Assembly (NCBI RefSeq): GCF_002927635.1
Contig: NZ_PRDS01000006.1
Coordinates: 1 to 64,000 of the forward strand
DNA from: Albidovulum inexpectatum
GTDB lineage: Bacteria > Pseudomonadota > Alphaproteobacteria > Rhodobacterales > Rhodobacteraceae
Length of the DNA stretch: 64,000 bases
Direction of reading: 5' to 3'
Shown: piece after piece, positions 1-10,597 of the stretch
Layout: each line of letters begins with the position of its first letter
Position numbering within the stretch: the first letter of the stretch is position 1
The notes under the pieces: generated by a model
What the model was told of the DNA's origin: nothing
The model's input: the letters and a program-made list of their open reading frames with translations, nothing else
Database searches by the model: none
Made by a program: the position numbers and the translations under genes

Positions 1-1
1 C

Positions 2-145
2 CGCAAAGGTGGCAGCGAGAACCGCTGGCTGGCCGCGCTTGTGGCGCGAAAACCGAAGATGGTCGCCGCCGTTGCGCTGGCGAACAAGATGGCGCGCATG
101 ATCTGGGCCGTGACGACAAAGCAGGAAGATTATCGGATGGCGTGA
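2..145 (+). CDS. IS110-family transposase, C-terminal fragment (cut by window edge)
   Basis: An open frame enters from the left edge and ends at TGA 143-145. Its 47 residues include RWLAALVARKPKMVAAVALA followed by NKMARMIWAV. This matches the end of the C-terminal (Transposase_20 side) domain of IS110-family DEDD transposases, where an 'ARKP..VAAVALANK.AR..WA' pattern is typical. The N-terminal DEDD RNase H-like domain and the catalytic serine lie outside the window, so activity cannot be judged. The recognition is from memory of the family pattern. Confidence 0.75.
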   Translation, partial: RKGGSENRWLAALVARKPKMVAAVALANKMARMIWAVTTKQEDYRMA

Positions 146-535
146 CCTGAGCCCCGACGAAGGGACGAAGACACGACATGGCCGCAAGGCCAGGGCGAGC
201 GATCGACGAGGAGTAGGCGACACGGACTTCGAAGTTCAAGGCAGGGACAATCAGACCCGGGGCTCGAGCGCTTGCAGCTCTCTGAACCGATGTGATCCCA
301 GCCTTCCGAACAGCATACCGGCCCGTGGCGTCAAAAGAAGGCCACGCTCAGAGGCCTGACACACGTCCGATCGAAGACCCTGCCGAGACCTCAAGAAACG
401 CTTGCCAAACAGGAGGCATCCACACACGTCATGGCATACAAGATGCCGTTGGTGGGGGCATCCACCGCATCGGTTCACCGGTTCAGACCGGAAGGTATCT
501 CGAATCCACTACTTGACGTTTGCGGTCGACTTGAC
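146..535 (+). other. Non-coding tail of the IS110 element; possible guide-RNA region
   Basis: About 390 bases follow the transposase stop without a believable gene; the short open frames here have no recognisable product. Local hairpins (for example GGCAT-N5-ATGCC near 440-456 and GGTGG-N6-CCACC near 450-470) suggest a structured RNA. In the IS1111 group of IS110 elements the guide RNA is encoded 3' of the transposase, so this stretch is a candidate. The assignment is inferred from position and local structure only. Confidence 0.35.
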
Positions 536-552
536 TAGCTAGGGCGCGTATT

Positions 553-626
553 GCGGGCGTTGTGTAGTGGTAAGACCTCAGCCTTCCAAGCTGATGACGC
601 GGGTTCGATTCCCGCCGCCCGCTCCA
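553..626 (+). tRNA. tRNA-Gly (anticodon TCC)
   Basis: A full cloverleaf can be drawn. The acceptor stem GCGGGCG (553-559) pairs with CGCCCGC (616-622). The anticodon arm TCAGC/GCTGA encloses the loop CTTCCAA, giving anticodon TCC. The T-arm GCGGG-TTCGATT-CCCGC is perfect. A 3' CCA is encoded at 624-626. The molecule reads glycine codons GGA/GGG. It lies directly downstream of the IS110 tail. Confidence 0.95.
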
Positions 627-662
627 ACCCCCTGAATGTCCTCTCATGGGGTTGCGTCGGTC

Positions 663-1658
663 TCAGTACTCGACGCGGTAATCGGGTCTGCGATTTCGCG
701 CTGCCGTCACGTTGCGCGGCAGGATGAACTTTTCGGCCTGGTTGTCGGTGACAATGATCGTGCCCGAGCAGTTCGTGACACGTATCTTTGGGTCCTTGCC
801 GGGTTTTCTGTCGATATGGCGTACGCGATTTCCAACGATCTCGACATCCGTCACGGCATTGACGCGAATTCCATTCGGGCTGGAACAGGCAACCGAATTG
901 TCCCGTATGACCACATTGGCATAGGGCCCATCGTGCAGGCTGATGCCCTGCAGCCGGGTCCGCAGGGGGTTTACCGGCCGTACCGTCCACTCCAGGATTG
1001 TGTTGTCCTTCACGACCAACCCGTTCAGCAGCCCGCTGGTCTTGAAAGATTGAAATCCATCAGGGTGATTGCCATCAATCTGTACGGCATCGGTAACCCG
1101 GTTGCCGATGACAACGCAGTTGTCTGCCGAGACGCGCAATCCATCGCCGGAAAATCCGAAAACGCGGTTTGCAAACAGTTCCGAGCTGGCCCCTATCACG
1201 TTGAATCCGAAATTCACGCCGATTGCCACATTGTTGCGTATCACGCCATGAGGGCCTCGCAGGAACGCGCCGCCGATCTTTGCCGCGTTCCAGTCTTCCT
1301 TGCTCCAGTAGGCAAACCGGTCGCTGTCCTCGCGGCCGCGGAACAGGCAGCCCTCGACCTCGATGTTCGAACTGCGCGCGTCCGCGGTGATGAGGTAAAG
1401 TTTTGCACGGCTCCTTTCCACGGGAGCGCCTGGCCACAAGTGAAGACCCGAAAGGGTCAGCCGCGAACAGCGGCTGATTTCGATACGCTCGAAATGGGCC
1501 GATCCCGGCTCGGCCGCGGCAAGGGTCACGCCGCCTGGAACATTGATGTTCCTGAGCCGGACCGAGCCGAAACGACCCGAGAGCAGAAGCGTCTGGCCCG
1601 CGCGCGCATCGGCCAGGCGCTCGAGGAGCTCGGTTCGCGTGGTAACGACTTCGGTCAT
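663..1658 (-). CDS. Right-handed parallel beta-helix repeat protein
   Basis: The 331-residue protein consists of repeated short strand-turn units rich in Asn and Gly (patterns such as GVIRNNVAIG, NCVVIGNRVTD, GLVVKDNTILE, NVVIRDNSVAC, DVEIVGNRV). This is the signature of pectate-lyase/PbH1-type right-handed beta-helices. No signal peptide or membrane segment is visible at the N-terminus, so export by the Sec route is not indicated. Proteins with this fold are often polysaccharide lyases, epimerases or surface proteins, but no catalytic set is recognisable. The start ATG at 1656-1658 is preceded by AAAGG. It diverges from the ABC exporter gene, and the 142-base gap between them presumably holds both promoters. 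Confidence 0.75.
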   Translation of the reverse strand: MTEVVTTRTELLERLADARAGQTLLLSGRFGSVRLRNINVPGGVTLAAAEPGSAHFERIEISRCSRLTLSGLHLWPGAPVERSRAKLYLITADARSSNIEVEGCLFRGREDSDRFAYWSKEDWNAAKIGGAFLRGPHGVIRNNVAIGVNFGFNVIGASSELFANRVFGFSGDGLRVSADNCVVIGNRVTDAVQIDGNHPDGFQSFKTSGLLNGLVVKDNTILEWTVRPVNPLRTRLQGISLHDGPYANVVIRDNSVACSSPNGIRVNAVTDVEIVGNRVRHIDRKPGKDPKIRVTNCSGTIIVTDNQAEKFILPRNVTAARNRRPDYRVEY

Positions 1659-1800
1659 GGGTTGCCTTTTCGCTGCTTGGTACCAGCCTAGGGCATGGCG
1701 TCGATTTGACCAAGCGTGTCCATTTCGGGCCCGTGACCTCTTGCCGCTTGCCCAGTGTCGTGCGCGGGCCTAAACGAAAGCCCGAGACAACGGAGGCAAG

Positions 1801-3588
1801 ATGGCACGTCAGACACAGACCGTCGAGGATCGCGCGGCATCCAAACGCATTGGCGCACTGGCTGGATTGTGGCCGTTCATTGCCCCCTATCGCGGGTTGG
1901 TTGCGCTCTCGCTTCTCGCGCTTGTGCTTACCGCGTCGATTTCGCTCATCCTGCCGATCGCGGTGCGGCGTGTCGTGGACGGTTTCTCGGCCGGGGCAGA
2001 GCTGTTGGACAGCTATTTCGCCGGCGCTCTTGCCATCGCGGCGCTTCTCGCGCTTGGAACGGGCGCGCGTTATTATCTTGTAACCCGGCTTGGCGAACGC
2101 GTCGTCGCCGATATCCGCCGCGCCGTCTTTGATCGTGTCATCGGCATGAGCCCGGCCTTCTATGAACGTCTGATGACGGGCGAGGTCGTCAGCCGGATCA
2201 CGACCGATACGACGCTGATTCTGTCGGTCATCGGCTCGTCGATTTCGGTCGCATTGCGGAACGTGCTGATCATGATCGGCGGGCTGGCCCTGATGCTGCT
2301 GACATCGCCCAAGCTTACCGGCCTGGTCCTGTTGATCGTGCCGCTGGTGCTTGTGCCGATCATCACGCAGGGGCGGCGCCTGCGTCGCCTGTCGCGCGAA
2401 AACCAGGACTGGATCGCGGCTTCCTCTCATGCCGCGGCCGAGGCGCTCCAGTCGGTCCAGATTGTTCAGGCATTCACGCATGAGGACCGCAGCAGGGCCG
2501 AATTCGGCCGGGTCACCGAACAGGCGTTCCTGTCGGCCAAGGCCCGGATCCTGACGCGCGCGATCATGACCGTGGCCGTCATCTTTCTTGTCTTCGCGGG
2601 CGTCGTGGGTGTCTTGTGGATCGGCGCTCATGACGTGCGGGCGGGCGCGATGACCCCAGGCGAGCTGGTTCAGTTCGTCATCTACGCGATCATGGTCGCG
2701 GGGTCGGTCGCAGCCCTGTCCGAGATCTGGGGCGAGTTGCAGCGTGCGGCCGGCGCGGCCGAGCGGCTGATCGAACTCTTGCACATCGCAGACACGGTGC
2801 GCGATCCTGAAAGACCGCGGCATCTGCCCCAGCCGGTTCAGGGTGACATCCTTTTCGAGGGCGTCAGTTTCCACTATCCCAGCCGGCCCGAGCAATCGGC
2901 TCTGGACGGGGTTGATCTGCATGTCTCGCCCGGCGAGACGGTTGCCCTGGTGGGGCCGTCCGGGGCGGGCAAGACGACGATCCTGCAACTGCTTCTGCGC
3001 TTCTATGATCCCGAGAAGGGGCGCATCCTGCTGGACGGCGTGAACATCGCCGAAGTCCCCCGATCAGAGCTGCGTCGCCATATGGCGCTGGTGCCGCAGG
3101 ACCCGGTGATCTTTGCTGCCAGTGCGCGGGAAAACATCCGCTTTGGCCGTCCTGACGCAACGGACGAGGAAATCGAGGCCGCGGCCCGCGCTGCTGCGGC
3201 GCATGACTTCATCACGGCCCTTCCCGAAGGGTATGACACTTACCTGGGTGAGCGGGGCGTGATGCTTTCGGGCGGACAGAAGCAGCGCATCGCGATTGCG
3301 CGCGCCATCCTGCGCGATGCGCCCGTCCTGCTGCTGGACGAAGCGACCTCGGCCTTGGACGCAGAAAGCGAGCGCGCCGTTCAGCAGGCGATCGAGACCG
3401 TCTCGGAAGGCCGCACGACCCTGGTGATTGCGCATCGGCTTGCAACCGTGAAGCGCGCCGACAGGATCGTTGTCCTGGATCACGGCCGGATCGTGGCCAG
3501 CGGAACACATGACGCCCTGGTTGCGGAGGGCGGTCTGTATGCACGCCTTGCGCGTCTTCAATTCACCGAAGGCATGGCCGCGGAATAG
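1801..3588 (+). CDS. ABC exporter, fused membrane and ATPase domains (MsbA-like)
   Basis: This 595-residue half-transporter exporter would act as a homodimer in the inner membrane, using ATP hydrolysis to flip or export lipids, drugs or peptides. An N-terminal six-helix ABC_membrane domain spans roughly residues 25-315. The ATPase follows, with Walker A GPSGAGKTT (~384-392), signature LSGGQKQR (~488-495), Walker B VLLLDEA (~508-514) and the switch His in VIAHRLAT. Order and length fit the MsbA/LmrA/BmrA class. The start ATG follows an ACGGAGG ribosome site. The substrate cannot be deduced. The next gene, an acyl-CoA synthetase, starts 149 bases later on the same strand. Confidence 0.9.
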   Translation: MARQTQTVEDRAASKRIGALAGLWPFIAPYRGLVALSLLALVLTASISLILPIAVRRVVDGFSAGAELLDSYFAGALAIAALLALGTGARYYLVTRLGERVVADIRRAVFDRVIGMSPAFYERLMTGEVVSRITTDTTLILSVIGSSISVALRNVLIMIGGLALMLLTSPKLTGLVLLIVPLVLVPIITQGRRLRRLSRENQDWIAASSHAAAEALQSVQIVQAFTHEDRSRAEFGRVTEQAFLSAKARILTRAIMTVAVIFLVFAGVVGVLWIGAHDVRAGAMTPGELVQFVIYAIMVAGSVAALSEIWGELQRAAGAAERLIELLHIADTVRDPERPRHLPQPVQGDILFEGVSFHYPSRPEQSALDGVDLHVSPGETVALVGPSGAGKTTILQLLLRFYDPEKGRILLDGVNIAEVPRSELRRHMALVPQDPVIFAASARENIRFGRPDATDEEIEAAARAAAAHDFITALPEGYDTYLGERGVMLSGGQKQRIAIARAILRDAPVLLLDEATSALDAESERAVQQAIETVSEGRTTLVIAHRLATVKRADRIVVLDHGRIVASGTHDALVAEGGLYARLARLQFTEGMAAE

Positions 3589-3737
3589 ATGCCGGCCCGG
3601 TTGGCCATTCTTACGCTTCTTACGCTGCGTCCGAATGTCGCCGATCGTCTTGCCCCTTTCCGGCGTTCCCAGCATCTTGGTTCCAGGGAAGAATTGCTGG
3701 CCGACAATGCGCGGCCCGTCCGTCTGGGGAGGACATC

Positions 3738-5633
3738 ATGGGAAGATTCGAAGGCGTCGCGGATCGTGACGCGATCGAGAGGGAAATGCCGTACGAGCAG
3801 CGCGATCTGCCCGTCACGCTGTATCAGTTCATCAAGCGCACTGTCGATCGGGTGCCCGATCGTCCGGCCGTAAGCTTTCAGATCCTGTCCGATCCGAAGT
3901 CGAAGGCCGAGACCCTGACTTGGGCGCAGCTGATGGGCCGCGTGACTCAGGCGGCCAACCTTTTCCGTTCGCTGGGCATCGGAGAGAAGGACGTCGTCGC
4001 CTATCTGTTGCCAAACAGCAATGAAACCGTCGTCACCCTGCTTGGAGGGGCGATCGCGGGCATCGTCAACCCGATCAACCCGCTGCTGGAGCCCGAGCAG
4101 ATCGCGGCGATCCTGCGCGAGACCGGCGCCAAGGTCCTGGTCACGCTCAAGCCGTTTCCTAAGACGGATGTGCCGCAGAAGGCGCATGAGGCCGTCAAGC
4201 TTGCGCCAAACGTCAAGACGATCCTCGAGGTCGATCTGAACCACTATCTGAGCCCGCCGAAAAGCTGGATCGTGCCGCTGATCCGGCCCAAGGTCAAAAT
4301 CGAACATGGCGCGAAGATCCTGGACTTCAACGCGGAATGCGCGCGCCAGCCGGCCGACCACCTGACCTTCGAGGATAGCAAGGGCGACCGCGTCGCGGCC
4401 TATTTCCACACCGGCGGGACGACCGGTATGCCCAAGGTTGCCCAGCACAAGTATTCGGGCATGATCTACAACGGCTGGCTGGGTGGACGTCTGCTGTTCG
4501 ACGAAAACGACGTTCTGCTGTGCCCGCTGCCGCTGTTCCACGTCTTCGCGGCCTATCCGGTTCTGATGTCGGTGATCGCCAGCGGTGCGCACATGGTCAT
4601 GCCGACGCCCGCGGGCTATCGCGGAGAGGGCGTCTTCGACAATTTCTGGAAGCTGATCGAACGCTGGCGCGTGACATTCCTGATCACCGTGCCGACCGCC
4701 ATCGCGGCACTGATGCAGCGCCCGGTCGATGCGGATGTGTCCTCGCTGAAGATCGCGCTGTCGGGCTCGGCGCCGCTGCCTCTGGAGCTCTACAAGCGGT
4801 TCGAGGATGCAACGGGCGTCCAGATCGCCGAGGGCTATGGCCTGACCGAGGCGACCTGCCTTGTCTCGTGCAATCCCGTGGACGGGCACAAGAAGGTCGG
4901 TTCGGTGGGCATCCCGCTGCCCTATTGCCATGTGCGCATCCTGCACCATGACGATGCGGGCAATGTGGTGCGCGAATGCGGCGTGGACGAGGTGGGCGAG
5001 ATCTGCGTCTCCAATCCCGGCGTGTTCGAGGGCTCGACCTATACCGAGGAAGACAAGAACCACAACCTGTTCTCGGAAGGGCGGTACCTGCGCACGGGCG
5101 ATCTGGGCCGGATCGACTCGGACGGCTATCTGTGGATCACCGGCCGTGCGAAGGACCTGATCATCCGGGGTGGCCACAACATCGATCCCGCGATCATCGA
5201 AGAGGCGCTGATGGCGCATCCGGCGGTGGCCTTTGTCGGCGCGATCGGACAGCCGGATTCCTTTGCCGGCGAGCTGCCCTGCGCCTATGTCGAACTGGTC
5301 GAAGGGGCCAAGGTCACTGCGGAAGAGCTGATGGACTTCGCGCGCGAACATATCCACGAACGCGCCGCGATCCCCAAGCATATCGAGATCCTGCCCGAAC
5401 TGCCGAAGACCGCCGTGGGCAAGGTCTTCAAGCCCGATCTGAGAAAACTGGCGATCAAGCGTGTCTATGACGAGGTGCTGAAGGCCGCGGGCTTCAATGT
5501 CGAGGTGGCCGAGGTCATCGACGACAAGAAGCGGGGCCTGACCGCGCGGCTGTGCCGCACCGGCGAGGTCGATGAAGAGGCGCTTGCCCACAAGCTGGGC
5601 GAATTCACGCGGCCATGGGAATGGGCTGACTGA
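3738..5633 (+). CDS. Acyl-CoA synthetase (AMP-dependent ligase)
   Basis: This member of the adenylate-forming ANL superfamily activates a carboxylic acid to acyl-AMP and then to acyl-CoA in the cytoplasm. The 631 residues carry the phosphate-binding motif HTGGTTGMPK (~224-233), the A5 motif YGLTEAT (~367), RTGDLG (~450), GRAKDLIIRGG (~468) and the late lysine motif PKTAVGKVFK (~556-565). The length and a roughly 60-residue C-terminal extension fit a medium/long-chain or fatty-acid-type synthetase rather than acetyl-CoA synthetase. The start follows GGGGAGGACATC. The exact chain-length preference cannot be read from the sequence. Confidence 0.85.
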   Translation: MGRFEGVADRDAIEREMPYEQRDLPVTLYQFIKRTVDRVPDRPAVSFQILSDPKSKAETLTWAQLMGRVTQAANLFRSLGIGEKDVVAYLLPNSNETVVTLLGGAIAGIVNPINPLLEPEQIAAILRETGAKVLVTLKPFPKTDVPQKAHEAVKLAPNVKTILEVDLNHYLSPPKSWIVPLIRPKVKIEHGAKILDFNAECARQPADHLTFEDSKGDRVAAYFHTGGTTGMPKVAQHKYSGMIYNGWLGGRLLFDENDVLLCPLPLFHVFAAYPVLMSVIASGAHMVMPTPAGYRGEGVFDNFWKLIERWRVTFLITVPTAIAALMQRPVDADVSSLKIALSGSAPLPLELYKRFEDATGVQIAEGYGLTEATCLVSCNPVDGHKKVGSVGIPLPYCHVRILHHDDAGNVVRECGVDEVGEICVSNPGVFEGSTYTEEDKNHNLFSEGRYLRTGDLGRIDSDGYLWITGRAKDLIIRGGHNIDPAIIEEALMAHPAVAFVGAIGQPDSFAGELPCAYVELVEGAKVTAEELMDFAREHIHERAAIPKHIEILPELPKTAVGKVFKPDLRKLAIKRVYDEVLKAAGFNVEVAEVIDDKKRGLTARLCRTGEVDEEALAHKLGEFTRPWEWAD

Positions 5634-5780
5634 GCAGACCCGAGATGGATCGGAGGCGCGCCGAGGCTCTGCCCGGCGCGTCTTCCTGTTCATGTGGCGC
5701 GGCGTCAATCCGGGCGCCCGTGCGACCTTTCCGATGCTTTCTTACTTGCCGCGGTACGCCCGAGGCACGATATTCGGCCG

Positions 5781-7760
5781 ATGAGTCTGCCGCCCGGATT
5801 TCTGGAAGAATTGCGCGCCCGCACCACGCTTAGCCAGATCGTGGGGCGCAAGGTCATTTGGGACATGCGCAAGTCCAACCAGGCCAAGGGTGACTGGTGG
5901 GCGCCATGTCCGTTCCATCAGGAAAAGACGGCATCGTTCCACGTCGATGACCGCAAGGGCTTCTATTACTGCTTTGGCTGCCATGCGAAGGGCGATGCGA
6001 TCGGATTCCTGAAGGACGCCGAGAACATGTCCTTCATGGAGGCGGTCGAGACCCTGGCGCGCGAAGCCGGCATGACGATGCCCGCACAGGACCCGAAGGC
6101 TGCCGAGCGGGCCGACCGGCGCAGCGAACTTGCGCGCGTGATGGACGAAGCCGTACGATGGTTCCGCTTGCAGTTGTCCACCGGCGCGGGCGCCGAGGCG
6201 CGCGATTATCTGTCCCGGCGCGGGTTGAGCCAGTCGATGCAGGATCGCTTCGAGATCGGTTTCGCCCCCGATGGCCGTCAGGCCCTGTTCCAGGCGCTCA
6301 CCGGACGCGGCATTCCGGCGGATCACCTTGTCGCCGCGGGTCTCTGCGCCCGGCCGGACGATGGTGGTCAGCCCTATGACCGGTTTCGCAATCGCATCGT
6401 CTTTCCCATTCGCGATGCGCGCGGGCGCTGCATTGCCTTTGGCGGCCGCGCGATGGATCCGAATGCGCGCGCCAAGTATCTGAATTCGCCCGAGACAGAG
6501 CTGTTCGACAAGGGGCGCAGCCTGTTCAACCACGGCCCAGCGCGAGAGGCCGCGGGCCGAGGACAGCAACTGATCGTGGTCGAAGGCTATATGGATGTCA
6601 TTGCGCTGGTCGGCGCGGGCTTCGAAGCCGCCGTGGCGCCCCTTGGCACCGCGATCACCGAAGACCAGCTGCGCATGATCTGGCGTATCCATCCCGAGCC
6701 GGTGGTCATGCTGGACGGTGACACTGCCGGCCAGCGTGCCGCGCATCGTCTGATCGACCTTGCGTTGCCCATGCTCGAAGCCGGGCTGAGCCTGCGTTTC
6801 GTCATGTTGCCCGAAGGAATGGATCCCGATGACCTGATCCGCGCACAGGGGCGTGAGGCGATGGCCCGGCTGCTGGCCGAGGCGCGGCCCATGATCGATC
6901 TGTTGTGGCAGCGCGAGACCGAAGGGCGGGTTCTCGACAGTCCCGAACGCCGCGCCGCGCTGGACAAGTCCCTGCGCGAGCTTTTGCGCCGAATCAAGGA
7001 TCCGTCGATCCGAACCCATTACGGTGAAGAGTTCAAACGCCTGCGCCAGGAACTCTTTGGTGTGGCGCGATCGGGCGGACCGGGCCGCGCCGGCAGGGCC
7101 GGGGGCTGGCAACCGGCGCAGCCCGGCGAGCGTCGGGCAGGGCGGGCGCCGTTCATTCCGGTTGCCCCCCTGCCGGAAACCCGGAATTCGCTACTGGCAA
7201 GGGCCTCGGACCAGCCGATCGAGGATTACCTGCGCGAAGCCATGATCCTTGCCATCGCGTTGACGCATCCATCCTGTGTCGAGCGTTTCGAGACCGAGCT
7301 TGCGGATGTCGAACTGCGCGCAGCCGGGCATGACAGGCTGCGGAATGCGCTTCTTGCTGCGGTGCGGGCCGGAGTGGGGGGCGAAGATCTTCGTGACAGG
7401 CTGATGAAGGAGGTCGGCGCCGATCTTGAAAAGCTGATGAGCCTTCCCTACATCCGCACCGCCCCACCCGTGCGCAAGGCCTGGGACGATGAACTGGCCG
7501 CGATGTGCCTTGCCGAGGAACTGGCCAAGCTGGAGGCGCGCAGGGGGGCAGAGGAGGAGCTTGCTGAAGCGGTCGAGGATATCGAGTCGCTGGCGAACGA
7601 GGGTCTGACCTGGAGATTGTCGCAGGCCGTGGATGCGCGCAACCGCGCGGGGCGCACTCGGCTGGATGATGACAGCGATCTGGGGGAAGACCGCGCCGCG
7701 ATGTCGAACTGGCTGCAGGAACTGGTCGAAAAGGCCTCGGAGATCAAGAAGAAACGCTGA
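5781..7760 (+). CDS. dnaG: DNA primase DnaG
   Basis: DnaG synthesises the RNA primers for DNA replication. The 659 residues contain the N-terminal CHCC zinc ribbon (C43, H46, C64, C67), the RNA-polymerase core, and a TOPRIM domain with the acidic EGYMDV motif (~267) and the LDGDTAG Asp pair (~311/313). A C-terminal helical DnaB-interaction domain follows an Arg/Gly/Pro-rich linker near residue 440. The start chosen is ATG 5781 (MSLPPGF), the usual primase N-terminus; a longer frame from 5694 would add an atypical extension. It is followed by rpoD 142 bases downstream, the classic macromolecular-synthesis pairing, here without rpsU. Confidence 0.97.
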   Translation: MSLPPGFLEELRARTTLSQIVGRKVIWDMRKSNQAKGDWWAPCPFHQEKTASFHVDDRKGFYYCFGCHAKGDAIGFLKDAENMSFMEAVETLAREAGMTMPAQDPKAAERADRRSELARVMDEAVRWFRLQLSTGAGAEARDYLSRRGLSQSMQDRFEIGFAPDGRQALFQALTGRGIPADHLVAAGLCARPDDGGQPYDRFRNRIVFPIRDARGRCIAFGGRAMDPNARAKYLNSPETELFDKGRSLFNHGPAREAAGRGQQLIVVEGYMDVIALVGAGFEAAVAPLGTAITEDQLRMIWRIHPEPVVMLDGDTAGQRAAHRLIDLALPMLEAGLSLRFVMLPEGMDPDDLIRAQGREAMARLLAEARPMIDLLWQRETEGRVLDSPERRAALDKSLRELLRRIKDPSIRTHYGEEFKRLRQELFGVARSGGPGRAGRAGGWQPAQPGERRAGRAPFIPVAPLPETRNSLLARASDQPIEDYLREAMILAIALTHPSCVERFETELADVELRAAGHDRLRNALLAAVRAGVGGEDLRDRLMKEVGADLEKLMSLPYIRTAPPVRKAWDDELAAMCLAEELAKLEARRGAEEELAEAVEDIESLANEGLTWRLSQAVDARNRAGRTRLDDDSDLGEDRAAMSNWLQELVEKASEIKKKR

Positions 7761-7824
7761 ATTCGCGCGGCGGTCGGCGCCGCGATACGGGATCGTCCGA
7801 ATCGGGTCAGATTGCAGGGCCTGT

Positions 7825-7881
7825 GATTCGGTTTCGTGATTCGATAATACATTTGAAACGATTCGCACTGCGCAGCGATTC
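7825..7881. promoter_or_regulatory. Cluster of four GATTC (GANTC-type) sites upstream of rpoD
   Basis: GATTC occurs at 7825, 7838, 7860 and 7877, within 57 bases and just upstream of the rpoD start at 7903. GANTC is the target of the CcrM adenine methyltransferase, which links promoter activity to the replication cycle in many alphaproteobacteria. The motifs are seen directly; a role in rpoD expression is inferred. Confidence 0.45.
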
Positions 7882-7902
7882 GCCCAGACGGAAGGAACGC
7901 CC

Positions 7903-9894
<1,992 letters not shown>

Positions 9895-9915
9895 CGCCGG
9901 GATCGCGCAAAGAAA

Positions 9916-9946
9916 AACGCCGCCGCGGGGCTTCCGTGGCGGCGTT
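9916..9946 (-). terminator. Terminator hairpin between rpoD and the slyD-like gene
   Basis: A 13-base-pair stem (9916-9928 with 9934-9946, one G-T position, loop GGCTT) lies between the two convergent genes. Read on the minus strand it is followed by TTTTTCTTT, so it is a good intrinsic terminator for the prolyl-isomerase gene. On the plus strand the T-run is weak, although the hairpin sits only 21 bases after rpoD and may serve both. Confidence 0.8.
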
Positions 9947-9991
9947 CGTCATTTCGGGACTTCCCGCGAAGGGATAGCCAACAGGTCGGAC

Positions 9992-10420
9992 TCAGGCGAT
10001 TTCCACCAGCTCGATATCGAAATTCAGGTTCTGTCCGGCCAGCGGATGGTTGGCGTCCAGCGTCACGGTGTCGTCGGTGATCTCGACCACGGTCACGGGA
10101 ACCGCGCGCCCGTCGGGGGTGCGCATCTGCAGGGCAAGCCCGACTTCCAGGGGAATGTCGGCCGGAATGTGTTCGCGCGGGATCGCCTGACGTGCCGCCG
10201 GGTTGTGCGGGCCATAGGCGTCCTCGGGGGCGACGGAAACGGTCTTCTTCTCGCCAACGGTCATGCCAGGCAGCGCCTGATCCAGACCGGGGATGATCTG
10301 CCCCGACCCGACCGTGAACTCCAGCGGCTCGCGTCCCTCGGAGCTGTCGAATTGGGTGCCGTCGTCCAGCGTGCCGCGATAGTGAATGCGCACGGTGTCG
10401 CCCGTCTTGACTTGGGTCAT
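9992..10420 (-). CDS. FKBP-type peptidyl-prolyl cis-trans isomerase, SlyD-like
   Basis: This 142-residue cytoplasmic protein catalyses proline isomerisation and probably acts as a folding chaperone. The FKBP core is visible (GDTVRIHYRGTLDDG, the SGQIIPGLDQAL motif, PEDAYG), with an inserted IF/flap domain (~70-125) as in SlyD/FkpB proteins. The His/Cys-rich metal-binding tail of E. coli SlyD is absent. It has no signal peptide. It converges on rpoD and diverges from murD. Confidence 0.88.
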   Translation of the reverse strand: MTQVKTGDTVRIHYRGTLDDGTQFDSSEGREPLEFTVGSGQIIPGLDQALPGMTVGEKKTVSVAPEDAYGPHNPAARQAIPREHIPADIPLEVGLALQMRTPDGRAVPVTVVEITDDTVTLDANHPLAGQNLNFDIELVEIA

Positions 10421-10597
10421 GTTATCCTTTCGGTGATGTCTTGGGTGGATTTCGAGGCCGCGCGTCCTTCACGTCACGGGTGCTCACGTCTTTCCAGTCT
10501 AGCCTTTTTGGCTGTTGCGGTAAAGTCCGCGATCTTGCGCCCGGACGGCCCGCGCGGCATTGTCGCGCGCGATCCGGCCTAACAGGGGGACGACGGC

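Larger units (their letters stand above)
1..535 (+). mobile_element. 3' end of an IS110-family insertion sequence (partial)
   Basis: The window opens inside an insertion sequence. It holds the last 47 codons of an IS110-type transposase and then about 390 bases with no convincing gene before a tRNA. This tail contains several short perfect hairpins: arms GGCAT/ATGCC, arms GGTGG/CCACC, and CGTGGC/GCCACG around 335-360. A long structured tail 3' of the transposase is the arrangement known for the IS1111 group of IS110 elements, whose non-coding end encodes a guide (seek/bridge) RNA. The right boundary was not determined, because IS110 elements lack clear terminal inverted repeats; the limit given is the start of the tRNA-proximal sequence. 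Confidence 0.55.

Noticed and set aside
251-478. Open frame of 75 codons on the minus strand inside the IS tail
   Set aside because: It has no recognisable protein features, lies in the non-coding tail of the IS and has no ribosome site.
535-990. Open frame of 151 codons overlapping the tRNA and beta-helix gene
   Set aside because: It runs through the tRNA gene and overlaps the beta-helix gene in another frame; its residues are typical of a shadow frame.
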